64,000 nt of DNA, taken from an uncultured Fibrobacter sp. Lineage in GTDB: Bacteria > Fibrobacterota > Fibrobacteria > Fibrobacterales > Fibrobacteraceae. The notes beneath the pieces were generated by a model. That model did no database searches, was not told the origin of the DNA, and worked only from the letters and a program-made list of their open reading frames with translations. Location: NCBI RefSeq assembly GCF_900316465.1, contig NZ_ONDD01000004.1, forward strand, positions 62,001-126,000, in the 5' to 3' direction. The position numbers were made by a program, and so were the translations under genes. This document shows positions 34,231 through 43,259 of this stretch, in pieces (the first letter of the stretch is position 1; each line of letters begins with the position of its first letter).

Positions 34231-36474
34231 ATGAGATTTTTCTTTTTTGGCATAGCATCTTTATTTGTATTGTTGGTGTCCGGTTGCGCAAGCAAGCCCG
34301 ATATGACGCCCAAGGTTGATTCTGCAAATCCGTCTGATACGGAATCTTTTTCGGAACGGGCCCTCAAAGAAAAAATCTCGGATTCCCTTGCAATTCGCCC
34401 TTCTTGGACCTATTACCAGTATGCTTTGCAGGCCATGGATAACCAGGAATGGCTCCTGGCCAGACATTACCTGGATGAATCGTTGAGGCAGCTGGTCTCT
34501 GAAAGGTTTGATTCGACCTATAAGAATGTTTCTGCCGCAGAAGATTCGGCCTACCGTGTCAAAATGCCGCTTCGTATTGTTCGCGCTCTTGACGAAGTTT
34601 ACCCCAATGTGGCTGAACTTGGCGAAAATGCCGAAAGTTTTGTGAGAAACGAAGTCTCGATCGAAGGTGTGGACGCCCTTGACGAAAGTGAAGCCGATAG
34701 CGCCGCCTTGCTTGTGATTGAAAGTTTCTTGGATACGCTCGATGTGTCGCAGTTTACGCTTCCGGTACGGTTTAACGAACGCGTGCTGCAAGAAATCTAC
34801 TATATGACCAATTCTGCTCGAGCCTTTATGTCGGGCTCGTTGAACCGAAAGACCGCCTATGATTCGCTGATTTATGCCCAGCTTGATGCGGCTAAAATGC
34901 CCCGCGACTTGATTTACCTTGCCCTTGTGGAATCGGGCTTCAAACTCAAGGCTTACAGCCGAGCCAAGGCTTCTGGCATGTGGCAGTTCATTCCGGAAAC
35001 AGGCAAGCGTTACGGGCTTGAAGTGGATTACTGGGTTGACATGCGCCGCAATCCGGAACTGGCGACGATGGCTGCCCTCAAGTACTTGAACCGCTTGCAC
35101 GATGAATTTGGCGACTGGCTTTTGGCTATGGCTGCCTACAACTGCGGTGAAGGCCGCGTGCGCAGGCTCCTTCGCGAAATGCAGGAAGATTCTACTCGCG
35201 ATACATCTGTCGCGGTGACTTATTGGGATTTGGAACTCCCGAAAGAAACCATGCGCTATGTGCCGAGAATTCTTGCGGCTATGGTAATCGGTCATTATCC
35301 GGAGCAGTATGAAATGACGGTCGAACAGACGTACCGCCCCGATTTCGATACTGTAACCGTATTTGATTCGTTCCCGCTCGAAGAAGTGGCCAAGCTTTTG
35401 AAGGTGACCGAAGATACGCTTCGCAGCCTGAATATGGAACTGGTGAAGTGGTGTACGCCGCCGAACAAGGAATCTTACCTGTTGCGCTTGCCGGTCGGAA
35501 CCCGAACCGCATTTGTCGATGGCTACGACAAGATGGAAAAGAACAGCTTCTCTAGCTGGCACCATCACAAGGTTCGTAAAGGTGAAAACCTCGGTATGAT
35601 TGCTCGCCAATACGGCATCAAGGTGTCTGAATTGCAGCAGGCGAACGACATGAAGAGCACTCGCATTCGTGCCGGTCAGTCTTTGCTTATTCCAATCAAG
35701 GTGACGCCGAAACCCAAGGCTAATAAGGGCAAGAAACCGCACAAGGTCCGCACCTATATCGTGCAGTCCGGCGATGATGTGGCCTCTGTGGCACGCAAGT
35801 TCGGCATTTCGCAGGATTCCGTTCGCGCATGGAATTCCCTGGACGTTGCCGCGGTCATAAAGTCGGGTGATACCTTGATGGTTTCTAAACCCGAACCGAT
35901 ACCCCAGGTTGAAAGCGAACGTCCGCAAAAGGACCGCCCCAAGATTTCGAAGGGCGAAAAGTATGCCGTTCGTGAAGGTGATACCTTTGCCGACATTGCA
36001 AAATCTTATGGAGTGCCTGTCGTGATGCTGATGCAGGCAAACCAGGGCTTTAGCCGCCGCCTTACCGTGGGCGATTCCCTGGTGATTCCGGAATACGTGA
36101 AGAAAAAGGGCGAAAAGAAGCCCGCCAAGTCTGAATCTAAGCCGGCCGCCAAGAAGACCTCTAACGAAAAGGTCTCTGTCTATGTCGTGCAGCAGGGCGA
36201 TAACCTTAGTAGCATTTCCCGCAAGTTCGGCACCACTGTGGCTAAGATCCAGGAACTCAACAATATGGGTAAGTCCACGAGCTTAAGTGTCGGTCAAAAG
36301 TTGAAGGTCGCTTCTGCTCCTGAAGCCGAATACAAGATTCATTCTGTCAGAAAGGGCGAGGGCCTTTGGGATATCGCTCGCCAATACAATGTGACCATCG
36401 AAGATATCGTCAAGTGGAATGACTTGAAGGATACCAAGATCAAGATGGGTGAAAAGCTTAAGATTAAGAAATAG
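34231..36474 (+). CDS. mltD: Membrane-bound lytic murein transglycosylase D with five LysM repeats
   Basis: 747 residues. Lipoprotein signal ends LVSGC (Cys about 19). The SLT domain near 215-400 has LALVESGFKLKAYSRAKA (catalytic Glu), GMWQFIPETGKRYGL, and MAAYNCGEGRV. Five LysM repeats fill the C-terminus, each starting with a Y-x-V-x-x-G-(D/E)-like unit (VRKGENLGMIA, VQSGDDVASVA, VREGDTFADIA, VQQGDNLSSIS, VRKGEGLWDIA). MltD cleaves peptidoglycan glycan strands with formation of 1,6-anhydro ends; the LysM repeats hold it on the wall. Two to three LysM repeats are more usual, so this one is long. The ATG at 34231 is preferred to TTG 34228. Confidence 0.94.
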   Translation: MRFFFFGIASLFVLLVSGCASKPDMTPKVDSANPSDTESFSERALKEKISDSLAIRPSWTYYQYALQAMDNQEWLLARHYLDESLRQLVSERFDSTYKNVSAAEDSAYRVKMPLRIVRALDEVYPNVAELGENAESFVRNEVSIEGVDALDESEADSAALLVIESFLDTLDVSQFTLPVRFNERVLQEIYYMTNSARAFMSGSLNRKTAYDSLIYAQLDAAKMPRDLIYLALVESGFKLKAYSRAKASGMWQFIPETGKRYGLEVDYWVDMRRNPELATMAALKYLNRLHDEFGDWLLAMAAYNCGEGRVRRLLREMQEDSTRDTSVAVTYWDLELPKETMRYVPRILAAMVIGHYPEQYEMTVEQTYRPDFDTVTVFDSFPLEEVAKLLKVTEDTLRSLNMELVKWCTPPNKESYLLRLPVGTRTAFVDGYDKMEKNSFSSWHHHKVRKGENLGMIARQYGIKVSELQQANDMKSTRIRAGQSLLIPIKVTPKPKANKGKKPHKVRTYIVQSGDDVASVARKFGISQDSVRAWNSLDVAAVIKSGDTLMVSKPEPIPQVESERPQKDRPKISKGEKYAVREGDTFADIAKSYGVPVVMLMQANQGFSRRLTVGDSLVIPEYVKKKGEKKPAKSESKPAAKKTSNEKVSVYVVQQGDNLSSISRKFGTTVAKIQELNNMGKSTSLSVGQKLKVASAPEAEYKIHSVRKGEGLWDIARQYNVTIEDIVKWNDLKDTKIKMGEKLKIKK

Positions 36475-36495
36475 GCTTTCTTAGAAAAATTCCTG

Positions 36496-37266
36496 TTAGA
36501 ACAGCGTGATTCCGAGGCTTACGTAAGGCTGGAAATACGTGGTGTAATCCAACATGAATTCGTCATTTTCGCGGACTTCTCCGGTTTTACGCTCGAAATA
36601 AGTGTGGAAGTATTCGTGGTTGTTACGGAAACCGCCCGAAAGGAAGAATCCGTGCCAAGCGGTACGGATGCCGGCACCGTAAGCGTACCCGTAGATGGCG
36701 GGCGAGGTGAATTTGGTGTCGTCGGCAAAGAAAGTCTTGCCGAATACGGCGCCGCCGAAGGCGTAAAGCTTGATCATGAATTGGTGCTTGTAGTTCATCA
36801 CCAGCGGTAGCGCAAGGTCAAATCCCAGCTGGAAAAGGGCGGTGTGGATTTCGTGTCGGCCTTCGATGTCGCTGGAATCGAAGGGGGCTTCAAAGAAATC
36901 GTCCCAGTCTTCAAGGTCATTGTAGGCGGCGTCCCTGTTGCGCGGCTTGTGGCTCACTCCTAGGTACTGGTAGCCCGCCATCAGGTAAATGTCGAACCAT
37001 TCCGTGAGGGGGAGGCTACCCGAGGCGCCGTAAATGTAGGTGTTGTCGACCGTGATCGTGTGCTTTCTCCCGTTTACTTTGTAGGAGTAATCCACGTTTT
37101 TCATCTTGATATTATTGAATTCAAGGTAGGGCCCGAAAGATCCCCGGTCTTCGAAATCCTTGTAGTCGCTGTCGGTAGAGGCCGCCATGGTAGTGTCGAT
37201 GACCAGACGGTCGGCAAAAGTGAGGGTGCTGAAAAGCAAAATCAGACTTAAAATTCTCTTTCTCAT
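36496..37266 (-). CDS. Outer membrane beta-barrel protein, unknown
   Basis: 256 residues with a signal peptide (LSLILLFSTLTFA) and alternating strands rich in Tyr and Phe, ending in Phe (VSLGITLF). This fits an outer membrane barrel of about ten strands. I do not recognise the family. Converges with mltD with only 21 bp between the stops. Confidence 0.65.
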   Translation of the reverse strand: MRKRILSLILLFSTLTFADRLVIDTTMAASTDSDYKDFEDRGSFGPYLEFNNIKMKNVDYSYKVNGRKHTITVDNTYIYGASGSLPLTEWFDIYLMAGYQYLGVSHKPRNRDAAYNDLEDWDDFFEAPFDSSDIEGRHEIHTALFQLGFDLALPLVMNYKHQFMIKLYAFGGAVFGKTFFADDTKFTSPAIYGYAYGAGIRTAWHGFFLSGGFRNNHEYFHTYFERKTGEVRENDEFMLDYTTYFQPYVSLGITLF

Positions 37267-37270
37267 GTCT

Positions 37271-37278
37271 TAAATATA
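37271..37278 (-). promoter_or_regulatory. TAnnTTTG-like box of the 256-aa barrel gene
   Basis: On the minus strand this reads TATATTTA, one mismatch, 4 bases before the ATG at 37266. Confidence 0.3.
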
Positions 37279-37432
37279 AAAGGATTGCTTAAAAACGAGA
37301 AAAAGGGCTGTGGAGGTGTGGGGGATATTTTGGTAAAAAAAAGTTGTAATTTGAGTTTTTTTGTGTTAATTGGCTAAAAATTGTTTATTTTTTAGACCAA
37401 AAATAAGAAAACCTCATTTGGAGCATATTTTT

Positions 37433-38170
37433 ATGAAAAAGCAGTTGTTGGCCCTTTGCGCCGCCACTATGATGATGTCCATGACCGCTTGCGATAGCAA
37501 AATGGACCCGAATGATCCTCAGTCCGTGCGCAAGTACTTGACCAAGCAGCAGATTCCTTTTACCCCGAACCAGTTCGTTTCTTATGCAGTGAATGGTGAT
37601 ACTGCCAAGATGACGCTCTTCTTGCAGGCTTCTTTTGAAATTGACGCTCCGGCCGACAACGGTAACAATGCTGTGGCTATCGCTGCCAACAAGGGCAACA
37701 TGGTTGTGCTTAACTACTTGTTCGAACATGGCGCCAAGGCCGACGTGAAGAACGGCAACGGCGAAGCCGTGCTCGACAACGCCGTGATGATGGGCAACAA
37801 GGAAGTGGTGAACCGCCTTTTGACCCAGCTCAATGCCGAAGGTGCTGAAAAGCAGACTCTCGGTACGGCTGTGCTCCTCGCCGCAAAGACCGGTAAGGTT
37901 GACATGCTCGAAGTTTTGGCAAATGCCGGTGCTCCGCTGGATTCTCGTAGCGCTGACGGTTACCTCCCGATTCACTGGACCGTGAAGAATGGTAACTATG
38001 ATGCCATGATGTTCCTCATCAACAAGGGTGTCGATGTGAACGCCAAGTGCGGTCAGGGCTATTCTGTGCTCGACTGGGCTACCAACGAAGGCTACACCCG
38101 CTTAATCAAGGCCCTTAAGAAGGCTGGTGCCAAGAATACTCCGCAGTACTTCAAGGATTCCAAGAAGTAA
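37433..38170 (+). CDS. Ankyrin-repeat lipoprotein
   Basis: 245 residues. Signal ends MTAC (Cys about 20). Five ankyrin repeats fill residues 65-235; NKGNMVVLNYLFEHGAKADV, KTGKVDMLEVLANAGAPLD and KNGNYDAMMFLINKGVDVN are clear copies. A periplasmic or surface protein-interaction role is likely. GGAG upstream of the ATG serves as ribosome binding site. It stands alone, followed by a strong terminator. Confidence 0.8.
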   Translation: MKKQLLALCAATMMMSMTACDSKMDPNDPQSVRKYLTKQQIPFTPNQFVSYAVNGDTAKMTLFLQASFEIDAPADNGNNAVAIAANKGNMVVLNYLFEHGAKADVKNGNGEAVLDNAVMMGNKEVVNRLLTQLNAEGAEKQTLGTAVLLAAKTGKVDMLEVLANAGAPLDSRSADGYLPIHWTVKNGNYDAMMFLINKGVDVNAKCGQGYSVLDWATNEGYTRLIKALKKAGAKNTPQYFKDSKK

Positions 38171-38208
38171 TTCTTGAATTTTACGCAAATTTCGCGATTT
38201 TCTCGCTT

Positions 38209-38247
38209 AGAACCGTGGTCTAGTGGCCGCGGTTCTTTGTATTTTTT
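38209..38247 (+). terminator. Terminator of the ankyrin gene, overlapping the next promoter
   Basis: Twelve-pair stem AGAACCGTGGTC/GGCCGCGGTTCT with a TAGT loop, then TTGTATTTTTT. The T-run also forms a TATTTTTT box (38240-38247) five bases before the next ATG at 38253. Confidence 0.8.
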
Positions 38248-38252
38248 CGCAT

Positions 38253-39047
38253 ATGAAATTTCATTTACTGACCAAGATATTCCTTTGCCTGAGCCTTGCG
38301 GGTGTTTTTTCGCAGGCGCAGGAAACGGTTGAAAGTGTCCGTCGCCAGATTAAGGCGGTGGAGGCAGAAACAGCCCGCGAAAAATCGCTCCATGATGCCG
38401 AAAAGAAACGCCACGCCGAATTTGTCGAGGTGGGACGCAAAAAGGTGCAGGCGCTCGCGACACAGAACAAGACCTTGAAGGCCGAAATCGATTCCCTTAA
38501 GGCCGAACTCCAGAATTTGGCTAGTGTCCGTCAAAAATCTTTGGGGACCATCAAGTACTTCGAAAATCGTAAGGCAAAGTATGGCGAATCCCTGGCCTTG
38601 GTAATCGATTCCTTGGTGCCGGTATTTGAATCGGATTTCCCGTACCGTAACGAAGAAACCGTCAAGAGCGTGCAAGAAATTGCAGGCCAGCTCCATAAGG
38701 GGTTGATTGAAGCAGACGATGGCTTGAATCGCGTGCTCGAAGTTTTTTATGACCGCATTCGCTTGGGATACACGACCGAAGTGTACAAGGGATTCTTGCA
38801 GGTAGATGCCCGCAGTGTTCCGGGAACTTTCTTGCGTTATGGTGCTGTCGCCTCGGTATTCGTGAGCAATGACGGCAACGATGTGCTGTGGCTTAGTCGG
38901 ACAAGCGATGGCGGTTATGCCTGGAACAACGTGTCCGATGACCTTTCCATGCGTACTGTGTTGAAGGACGTGATGAAGGTGGCCGAAGGGAAAACCGCTC
39001 CGAGACTTGTCTTGATTCCGGTGACGATTCCGAAGGAGGGCAAGTAA
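38253..39047 (+). CDS. DUF3450 family periplasmic protein of a TonB2-type system
   Basis: 264 residues. Signal peptide ends at about QAQ (residue 22), followed by a coiled coil to about residue 105 (VRRQIKAVEAETAREKSL, then TLKAEIDSLKAELQNL). The C-terminal domain with DARSVPGTFLRYGAVASVF and GGYAWNN matches DUF3450. In Vibrio and relatives these proteins head TonB2/TtpC operons, and the next five genes here are exactly that set. Its function is thought to be support of the energy transducer in the periplasm. Confidence 0.85.
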   Translation: MKFHLLTKIFLCLSLAGVFSQAQETVESVRRQIKAVEAETAREKSLHDAEKKRHAEFVEVGRKKVQALATQNKTLKAEIDSLKAELQNLASVRQKSLGTIKYFENRKAKYGESLALVIDSLVPVFESDFPYRNEETVKSVQEIAGQLHKGLIEADDGLNRVLEVFYDRIRLGYTTEVYKGFLQVDARSVPGTFLRYGAVASVFVSNDGNDVLWLSRTSDGGYAWNNVSDDLSMRTVLKDVMKVAEGKTAPRLVLIPVTIPKEGK

Positions 39048-40559
39048 ATGAAACGTGAAATGTGGAATGTGAGATGCGGAATGGGGGCTCTCGTATTGGC
39101 AGCCTCTCTCGCTACCTTGGCTCCGCTCTCTTACGCCCAGCAGAATGCTGATATTGATGCCGTAAAGCAGCGTGCCGCATTGAACAGCGCGAAGGCTGAC
39201 CTCGAAGAAGCCCGCAAGAAGCGCGACATGGCTGTGGCTGCCCGTTGGAAGGACCGTGAAACGGCCAACCAGGAACGCGAACTCTTTAACGAAAAGTATA
39301 ACGAAAGCAAGGAAAAGGTCGATGCCTTGATGTCGGAACGTGCACGCCTGTTCGAAGATGTGCGCGTTGCCCGTGAAGACTTGGCCCAGGTCAAGTTGCA
39401 GGCTGAAAAGGCCCGTGCTGAATACCTGTCGCTTGCTGCTGGCCCCGAACGCCTTGAGACTCTTGCGAAGTTCAGCGAACAGGGTATCCCGTTCAAGATT
39501 GCTGAACGAGTCGAAGTGCAGAACAAGGTGAAAAAGGAAATGGGGCTGTACAGGGATGATCCTGTGCGTATTGCCCAGTCTGTCTTGAATGCTGCGCGTT
39601 CCGAATTGGAATTTACCCGTGAAAGCGGAGTCGAAAAGGCTGAACTCGTGTTCGGTAATGCGGTTGCCCAGGGCGGTCGCATGCGTTTGGGCGGCCTGTA
39701 TGCTATGCAGATGGCTAATGCGGTCGATATCAATGGCATGCATCCGGCGGCTTTGATGCTCCCGGTGGCCGGCGAAAAGAAGCGTATTTACAGCTGGCAA
39801 GAAAATTTGACTCCCGATACCAAGAGAGACATTGCGAAGGTGTTTGCCAATGTGGGCGATTCCGCCTACGTGATGGTGCCGGTCGATGTGCTCTTGAGTA
39901 CCGAGCTTTCGTCTGAAATGGCAAACCACCAGGAAACCACCTGGAAAGATGACTTGAGGGAATTCTTCAAGAACGGTGGCCTTCTGATGTATCCGCTGTC
40001 AGTCCTCTTTGCGCTGGGTCTTTTGATTGCCCTGTGGCGCTTTGTGTGGCTCTCTTATAAGGGCTTTGGTACCATTGCCGCTCGCCGTGTGATTAAGGCC
40101 TTGAAGGCGGGCGATATCGAAGGTGCCCGCAAGCTTGCCGTAAAGACTCATGGCGAAGTGGGTCGCGTGCTCAAGACGGTGCTGACCAAGAATTACAAGG
40201 ATCGCGAAAGTGCAGAACGTGCCCTTGAAGAACTTTTCTCTGCCGAAGTTCCCAAGCTGGACTTTGGTCTGAACTGGATTTCCGTGTTTGCGGCTGTGGC
40301 TCCGTTGCTTGGCCTTTTGGGTACGGTGATGGGTATGATCGAACTCTTTGACGTGATTACCATGCACGGTACCTCTGATCCTAAACTTTTGGCAGGTGGT
40401 ATTTCGATCGCCCTTGTCACGACGGAAACGGGTTTGATTGTTGCCATTCCGTTGCAGCTGATTCACACGTTCCTGGTGAACCGTTCCGAAGCCTTGCGCG
40501 GTCGCATGGAAAAGGCCGGTCTTGCCGTGTTGAACGCCCTTTGGATTAAGGAAAAGTAG
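39048..40559 (+). CDS. TtpC-like MotA/TolQ/ExbB proton channel with periplasmic coiled coil
   Basis: 503 residues, twice the length of ExbB. A signal peptide is followed by a long periplasmic coiled coil (residues 30-290, for example NSAKADLEEARKKRDM). Then comes a TolQ/ExbB domain with three membrane helices: GLLMYPLSVLFALGLLIAL, VFAAVAPLLGLLGTVMGMIE and SIALVTTETGLIVAIPLQL. This is the TtpC form known from the Vibrio TonB2 system, needed for iron siderophore uptake there. It starts directly after the DUF3450 stop, and its TAG overlaps the next GTG. Confidence 0.9.
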   Translation: MKREMWNVRCGMGALVLAASLATLAPLSYAQQNADIDAVKQRAALNSAKADLEEARKKRDMAVAARWKDRETANQERELFNEKYNESKEKVDALMSERARLFEDVRVAREDLAQVKLQAEKARAEYLSLAAGPERLETLAKFSEQGIPFKIAERVEVQNKVKKEMGLYRDDPVRIAQSVLNAARSELEFTRESGVEKAELVFGNAVAQGGRMRLGGLYAMQMANAVDINGMHPAALMLPVAGEKKRIYSWQENLTPDTKRDIAKVFANVGDSAYVMVPVDVLLSTELSSEMANHQETTWKDDLREFFKNGGLLMYPLSVLFALGLLIALWRFVWLSYKGFGTIAARRVIKALKAGDIEGARKLAVKTHGEVGRVLKTVLTKNYKDRESAERALEELFSAEVPKLDFGLNWISVFAAVAPLLGLLGTVMGMIELFDVITMHGTSDPKLLAGGISIALVTTETGLIVAIPLQLIHTFLVNRSEALRGRMEKAGLAVLNALWIKEK

Positions 40560-41221
40560 TGCCTGCGGTAGACCAAAATTCCGTGCTTGAAGCGGCAATG
40601 GCTATCCTCTTTAGAGGTGGCTGGGTGCTTGCCCCAATCTTTGTGTTGGGGTGGTTCGGTTGGTTTTTGATGCTTGAACGCTACGCCTACTACTTTATGC
40701 TTCGCGGCGGTACCGTGAATGGTGTGGTGGGTGGATTCTGGAAGAATCTCGAAAAGAAGGGCGAAGATTTCGCTTTTGAAAAACTTTCGCACCATCGGTT
40801 CGGATACTTCTATGCACTTGCCCGTGATGTTCGCAATTACCGCGACCAGGGGCCAACTGCTGTGCGCAATGCCATGGAAGAAACACGCCACCGCATATCG
40901 CTGAATTTGTCTAGGTCGCTCAAGACGATTTCGACATGCGCCGCCCTTTCTCCGATGCTTGGCTTGTTGGGGACGGTTTCGGGCATGGTTCACACATTTG
41001 AAAACATTAAGCTGTTCGGTTTCGGAAATCCGGTGCTTTTTGCCGACGGCATTTCTGAAGCTTTGCTCACGACGCAGGCGGGACTTTTGATGTCGTTCCC
41101 GCTGATGCTTGCCTATAACTTCTTGGCGGGCCGCGTCGAAAAAATCGAGAAACTGGCCTGGAGCGAAGCGCTCAAGTACGAAAGCTACGTTTTTAAAGAA
41201 GTAAAGTTTGAGGTCAAATAA
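40559..41221 (+). CDS. exbB: ExbB2-type proton channel subunit
   Basis: 220 residues, MotA/TolQ/ExbB family. Three membrane segments, including ALSPMLGLLGTVSGMVHTF and TTQAGLLMSFPLML, are the conserved TM2/TM3 pair. It forms the stator ring that conducts protons around ExbD. GTG start at 40559 overlaps the stop of the TtpC-like gene. Confidence 0.92.
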   Translation: MPAVDQNSVLEAAMAILFRGGWVLAPIFVLGWFGWFLMLERYAYYFMLRGGTVNGVVGGFWKNLEKKGEDFAFEKLSHHRFGYFYALARDVRNYRDQGPTAVRNAMEETRHRISLNLSRSLKTISTCAALSPMLGLLGTVSGMVHTFENIKLFGFGNPVLFADGISEALLTTQAGLLMSFPLMLAYNFLAGRVEKIEKLAWSEALKYESYVFKEVKFEVK

Positions 41222-41625
41222 TGAGTTTTATTCGTAAAAGAGTTCATGATACAGGAAAGATTGACGTGTCGCCGATGCTCGACTGCGTCTTTATCCTGCT
41301 TATCTTCTTTATTGTGACGTCGACTTTCACCCGCGAAACGGGCGTGGACGTTACCAAGCCCAAGGCAAGTTCTGCAAAGGACTTGGCAAAGGAAAGCATT
41401 TTGATTGGCGTAACTCGCCAGGGGACAATTCACATTAACGAAACCCAAGTGAATTTGTCAACTTTGAATACGGTGCTCCGCCAGATGATGGCTGAAGCTC
41501 CTGACCGCCCGGTGATTATCGTGAGTGACCGCGATGCCCCTAACGGTGTGGTTGTCGACATTCTCGATGAATGCAACCTCGCCAAGGTGCGCAAAGTTTC
41601 TATTTCGGCGAATAAGGAAGAATAG
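41221..41625 (+). CDS. exbD: ExbD2-type subunit
   Basis: 134 residues. One N-terminal membrane helix with the essential Asp (SPMLDCVFILLIFFIVTS, Asp about 21), then a periplasmic domain (NTVLRQMMAEAPDRPVIIVSD). This is the rotating or moving axle of the ExbB-ExbD motor. ATG overlaps the exbB stop. Confidence 0.93.
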   Translation: MSFIRKRVHDTGKIDVSPMLDCVFILLIFFIVTSTFTRETGVDVTKPKASSAKDLAKESILIGVTRQGTIHINETQVNLSTLNTVLRQMMAEAPDRPVIIVSDRDAPNGVVVDILDECNLAKVRKVSISANKEE

Positions 41626-41637
41626 CCCCGTTTTTTT

Positions 41638-42279
41638 ATGCTTGATTTTGTTGGAAAATACCTCCGTTACCCGATAGCATTGGTGCTCTCCTTTGTGTTG
41701 AGCGCGGTGTTCTTCCTTGCGATTCCGGTGATTAATGCGTTGATGTCGGATAAAGGAGTTAAGGGTGAAAAGGAACTTGAGGCGGTCACTGAAGTCGAAG
41801 TTTTGGTGAGTGAAAAGAAACCCGAAGTCAAGCAGAAAGTGATTCGCACGATTGTGAACCCGAACCCGTTCAAGATTACCTCGAACATGGGCGTGTCACG
41901 CAGCCAGAATTTCCAGATGGACTTGTCGCTTGCCCGCGGTGCCGCCGGCGATGGTGTGGCCGTGGGGACGGGTTCCATGGAAAACGTAGTGTACGAAGCG
42001 GGCGAAGTGGATGTGCAGGCACAGGTGTTGCGTGAAATCCAGCCCAAGTTCCCCGAAAAGGCAAAACGCATGGGCGTTTCGGGCTACGTGAAAGTCTTGA
42101 TCGTGATTGACGTATATGGCGATGTGGCGCAGGCCCAGGTGCTGACGCAGGAACCTGCCGGCTATGGATTTGATAACGAAGCCTTGAAGGCTGTAAGACA
42201 GTGGAAGTTTAGTCCGGCTCAGTTGGGCGGATTCCCCGTGGCACAGAAGGCCACAAAGGAGTTCCGCTTTGTCAACTAG
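41638..42279 (+). CDS. tonB: TonB-family energy transducer
   Basis: 213 residues. One N-terminal membrane helix (about 11-33), a Lys/Glu linker with VEVLVSEKKPEVKQK, then a C-terminal TonB domain: IQPKFPEKAKRMGVSGYVKV and ALKAVRQWKFSPA. No typical Pro-rich spacer, which is common in TonB2 forms. It couples the ExbB-ExbD motor to an outer membrane partner that is not encoded here. Confidence 0.9.
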   Translation: MLDFVGKYLRYPIALVLSFVLSAVFFLAIPVINALMSDKGVKGEKELEAVTEVEVLVSEKKPEVKQKVIRTIVNPNPFKITSNMGVSRSQNFQMDLSLARGAAGDGVAVGTGSMENVVYEAGEVDVQAQVLREIQPKFPEKAKRMGVSGYVKVLIVIDVYGDVAQAQVLTQEPAGYGFDNEALKAVRQWKFSPAQLGGFPVAQKATKEFRFVN

Positions 42280-43240
42280 ACTCTTCTCTCTCGTCTTGTT
42301 ATTTGCGCTCCCGCTGCTTGCCGCAGAGGATTATTTCTTCAAGGCTAACGAACTTTACGACCAAGGAAAATATAAGGAAGCGGTGCCGCTGTACCGTGCA
42401 GCGATTGACGAAGGTCGTTACGAACCTTTTGCCTGGTTCAACTTGGGCAACGCCATGGTGCAGCTTGACCGCAAGCAGGTGGCCATGGTCGCTTACAAGC
42501 GTACGGTAGAACTTTTGCCGAATTTCGAGAAAGCCTGGATGCTCCTCGGCGACCTTTACTACTTGGGTGGCGATGTGGGCGAGGCCATTGCGGCTTACAA
42601 TCGCGCTATAGAACTTGGCGTGGAATCGGACCATGTGCATTTTGCCTTGGCGGAATGCTACTTGAAGGGCCGCGATTGGACCCTTGCCCAGAAGAACTTT
42701 GAACGCGCCCTGCAGCTGAACCCGGACCGTATGGATGCTTGGTATGGCCTTGCAGAAGTCTACGAAAAATTGGGCGACTACGAATACGCCATCAAGACGC
42801 TTCAGAATGCGTTGCAGATGACCGCTACCGCGGGCGCCGATGTTCACTTTACGATGGCCTATTACTACCGCAGCATGGATTCCACGAGACAATCCTTGAA
42901 CGAAATGGAAAACGGAATCTTGATGGATCCGGAAAATGTTTCGGCCCGCCGCTACTTGGCGCAAATGTATGTGCAGAACAATTCTCCGTGGATGGCCATT
43001 TTCACGCTTGAAGAAGGACTTCGCCACAATAAGGGCAAGGCGGATTTGAACTTGGATTTGGGACAGATTTACTTTACCCAGAAACGCTACGACGAAGCGT
43101 TCGATTGCTACATGAAGGCATGGATTGCCGGCAATTCTCAGGGGCGTATCGGTGCCGAAAACGTGGGCCATGTGTTCTCGAATGCAGGCGATACTGAAAA
43201 AGCCGAAAGCCTGTACAAGCGCATTCGCGAGAAAAAGTAG
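42269..43240 (+). CDS. TPR protein of the TonB2-type operon
   Basis: 323 residues. Signal peptide (FSLVLLFALPLLAAE), then about eight TPR repeats (NELYDQGKYKEAVPLY, FNLGNAMVQLDRKQ, LGDLYYLGGDVGEAIAAYNRA and on to FSNAGDTEKAESLYKRI). It is the standard last gene of TtpC-type operons. The likely start is TTG at 42269, seven bases from AAAGGAG (42255-42261), overlapping the end of tonB by 11 bp. Confidence 0.85.
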   Translation: MSTRLFSLVLLFALPLLAAEDYFFKANELYDQGKYKEAVPLYRAAIDEGRYEPFAWFNLGNAMVQLDRKQVAMVAYKRTVELLPNFEKAWMLLGDLYYLGGDVGEAIAAYNRAIELGVESDHVHFALAECYLKGRDWTLAQKNFERALQLNPDRMDAWYGLAEVYEKLGDYEYAIKTLQNALQMTATAGADVHFTMAYYYRSMDSTRQSLNEMENGILMDPENVSARRYLAQMYVQNNSPWMAIFTLEEGLRHNKGKADLNLDLGQIYFTQKRYDEAFDCYMKAWIAGNSQGRIGAENVGHVFSNAGDTEKAESLYKRIREKK

Positions 43241-43259
43241 ATTCTTCGTGGTGTAGCGC

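Noticed and set aside
38205..38236. GTGGTCTAGTGGC looks like a tRNA D-arm
   Set aside because: It lies within a perfect 12-pair hairpin followed by T-run; no acceptor, anticodon or T-arm can be drawn around it. It is a terminator.
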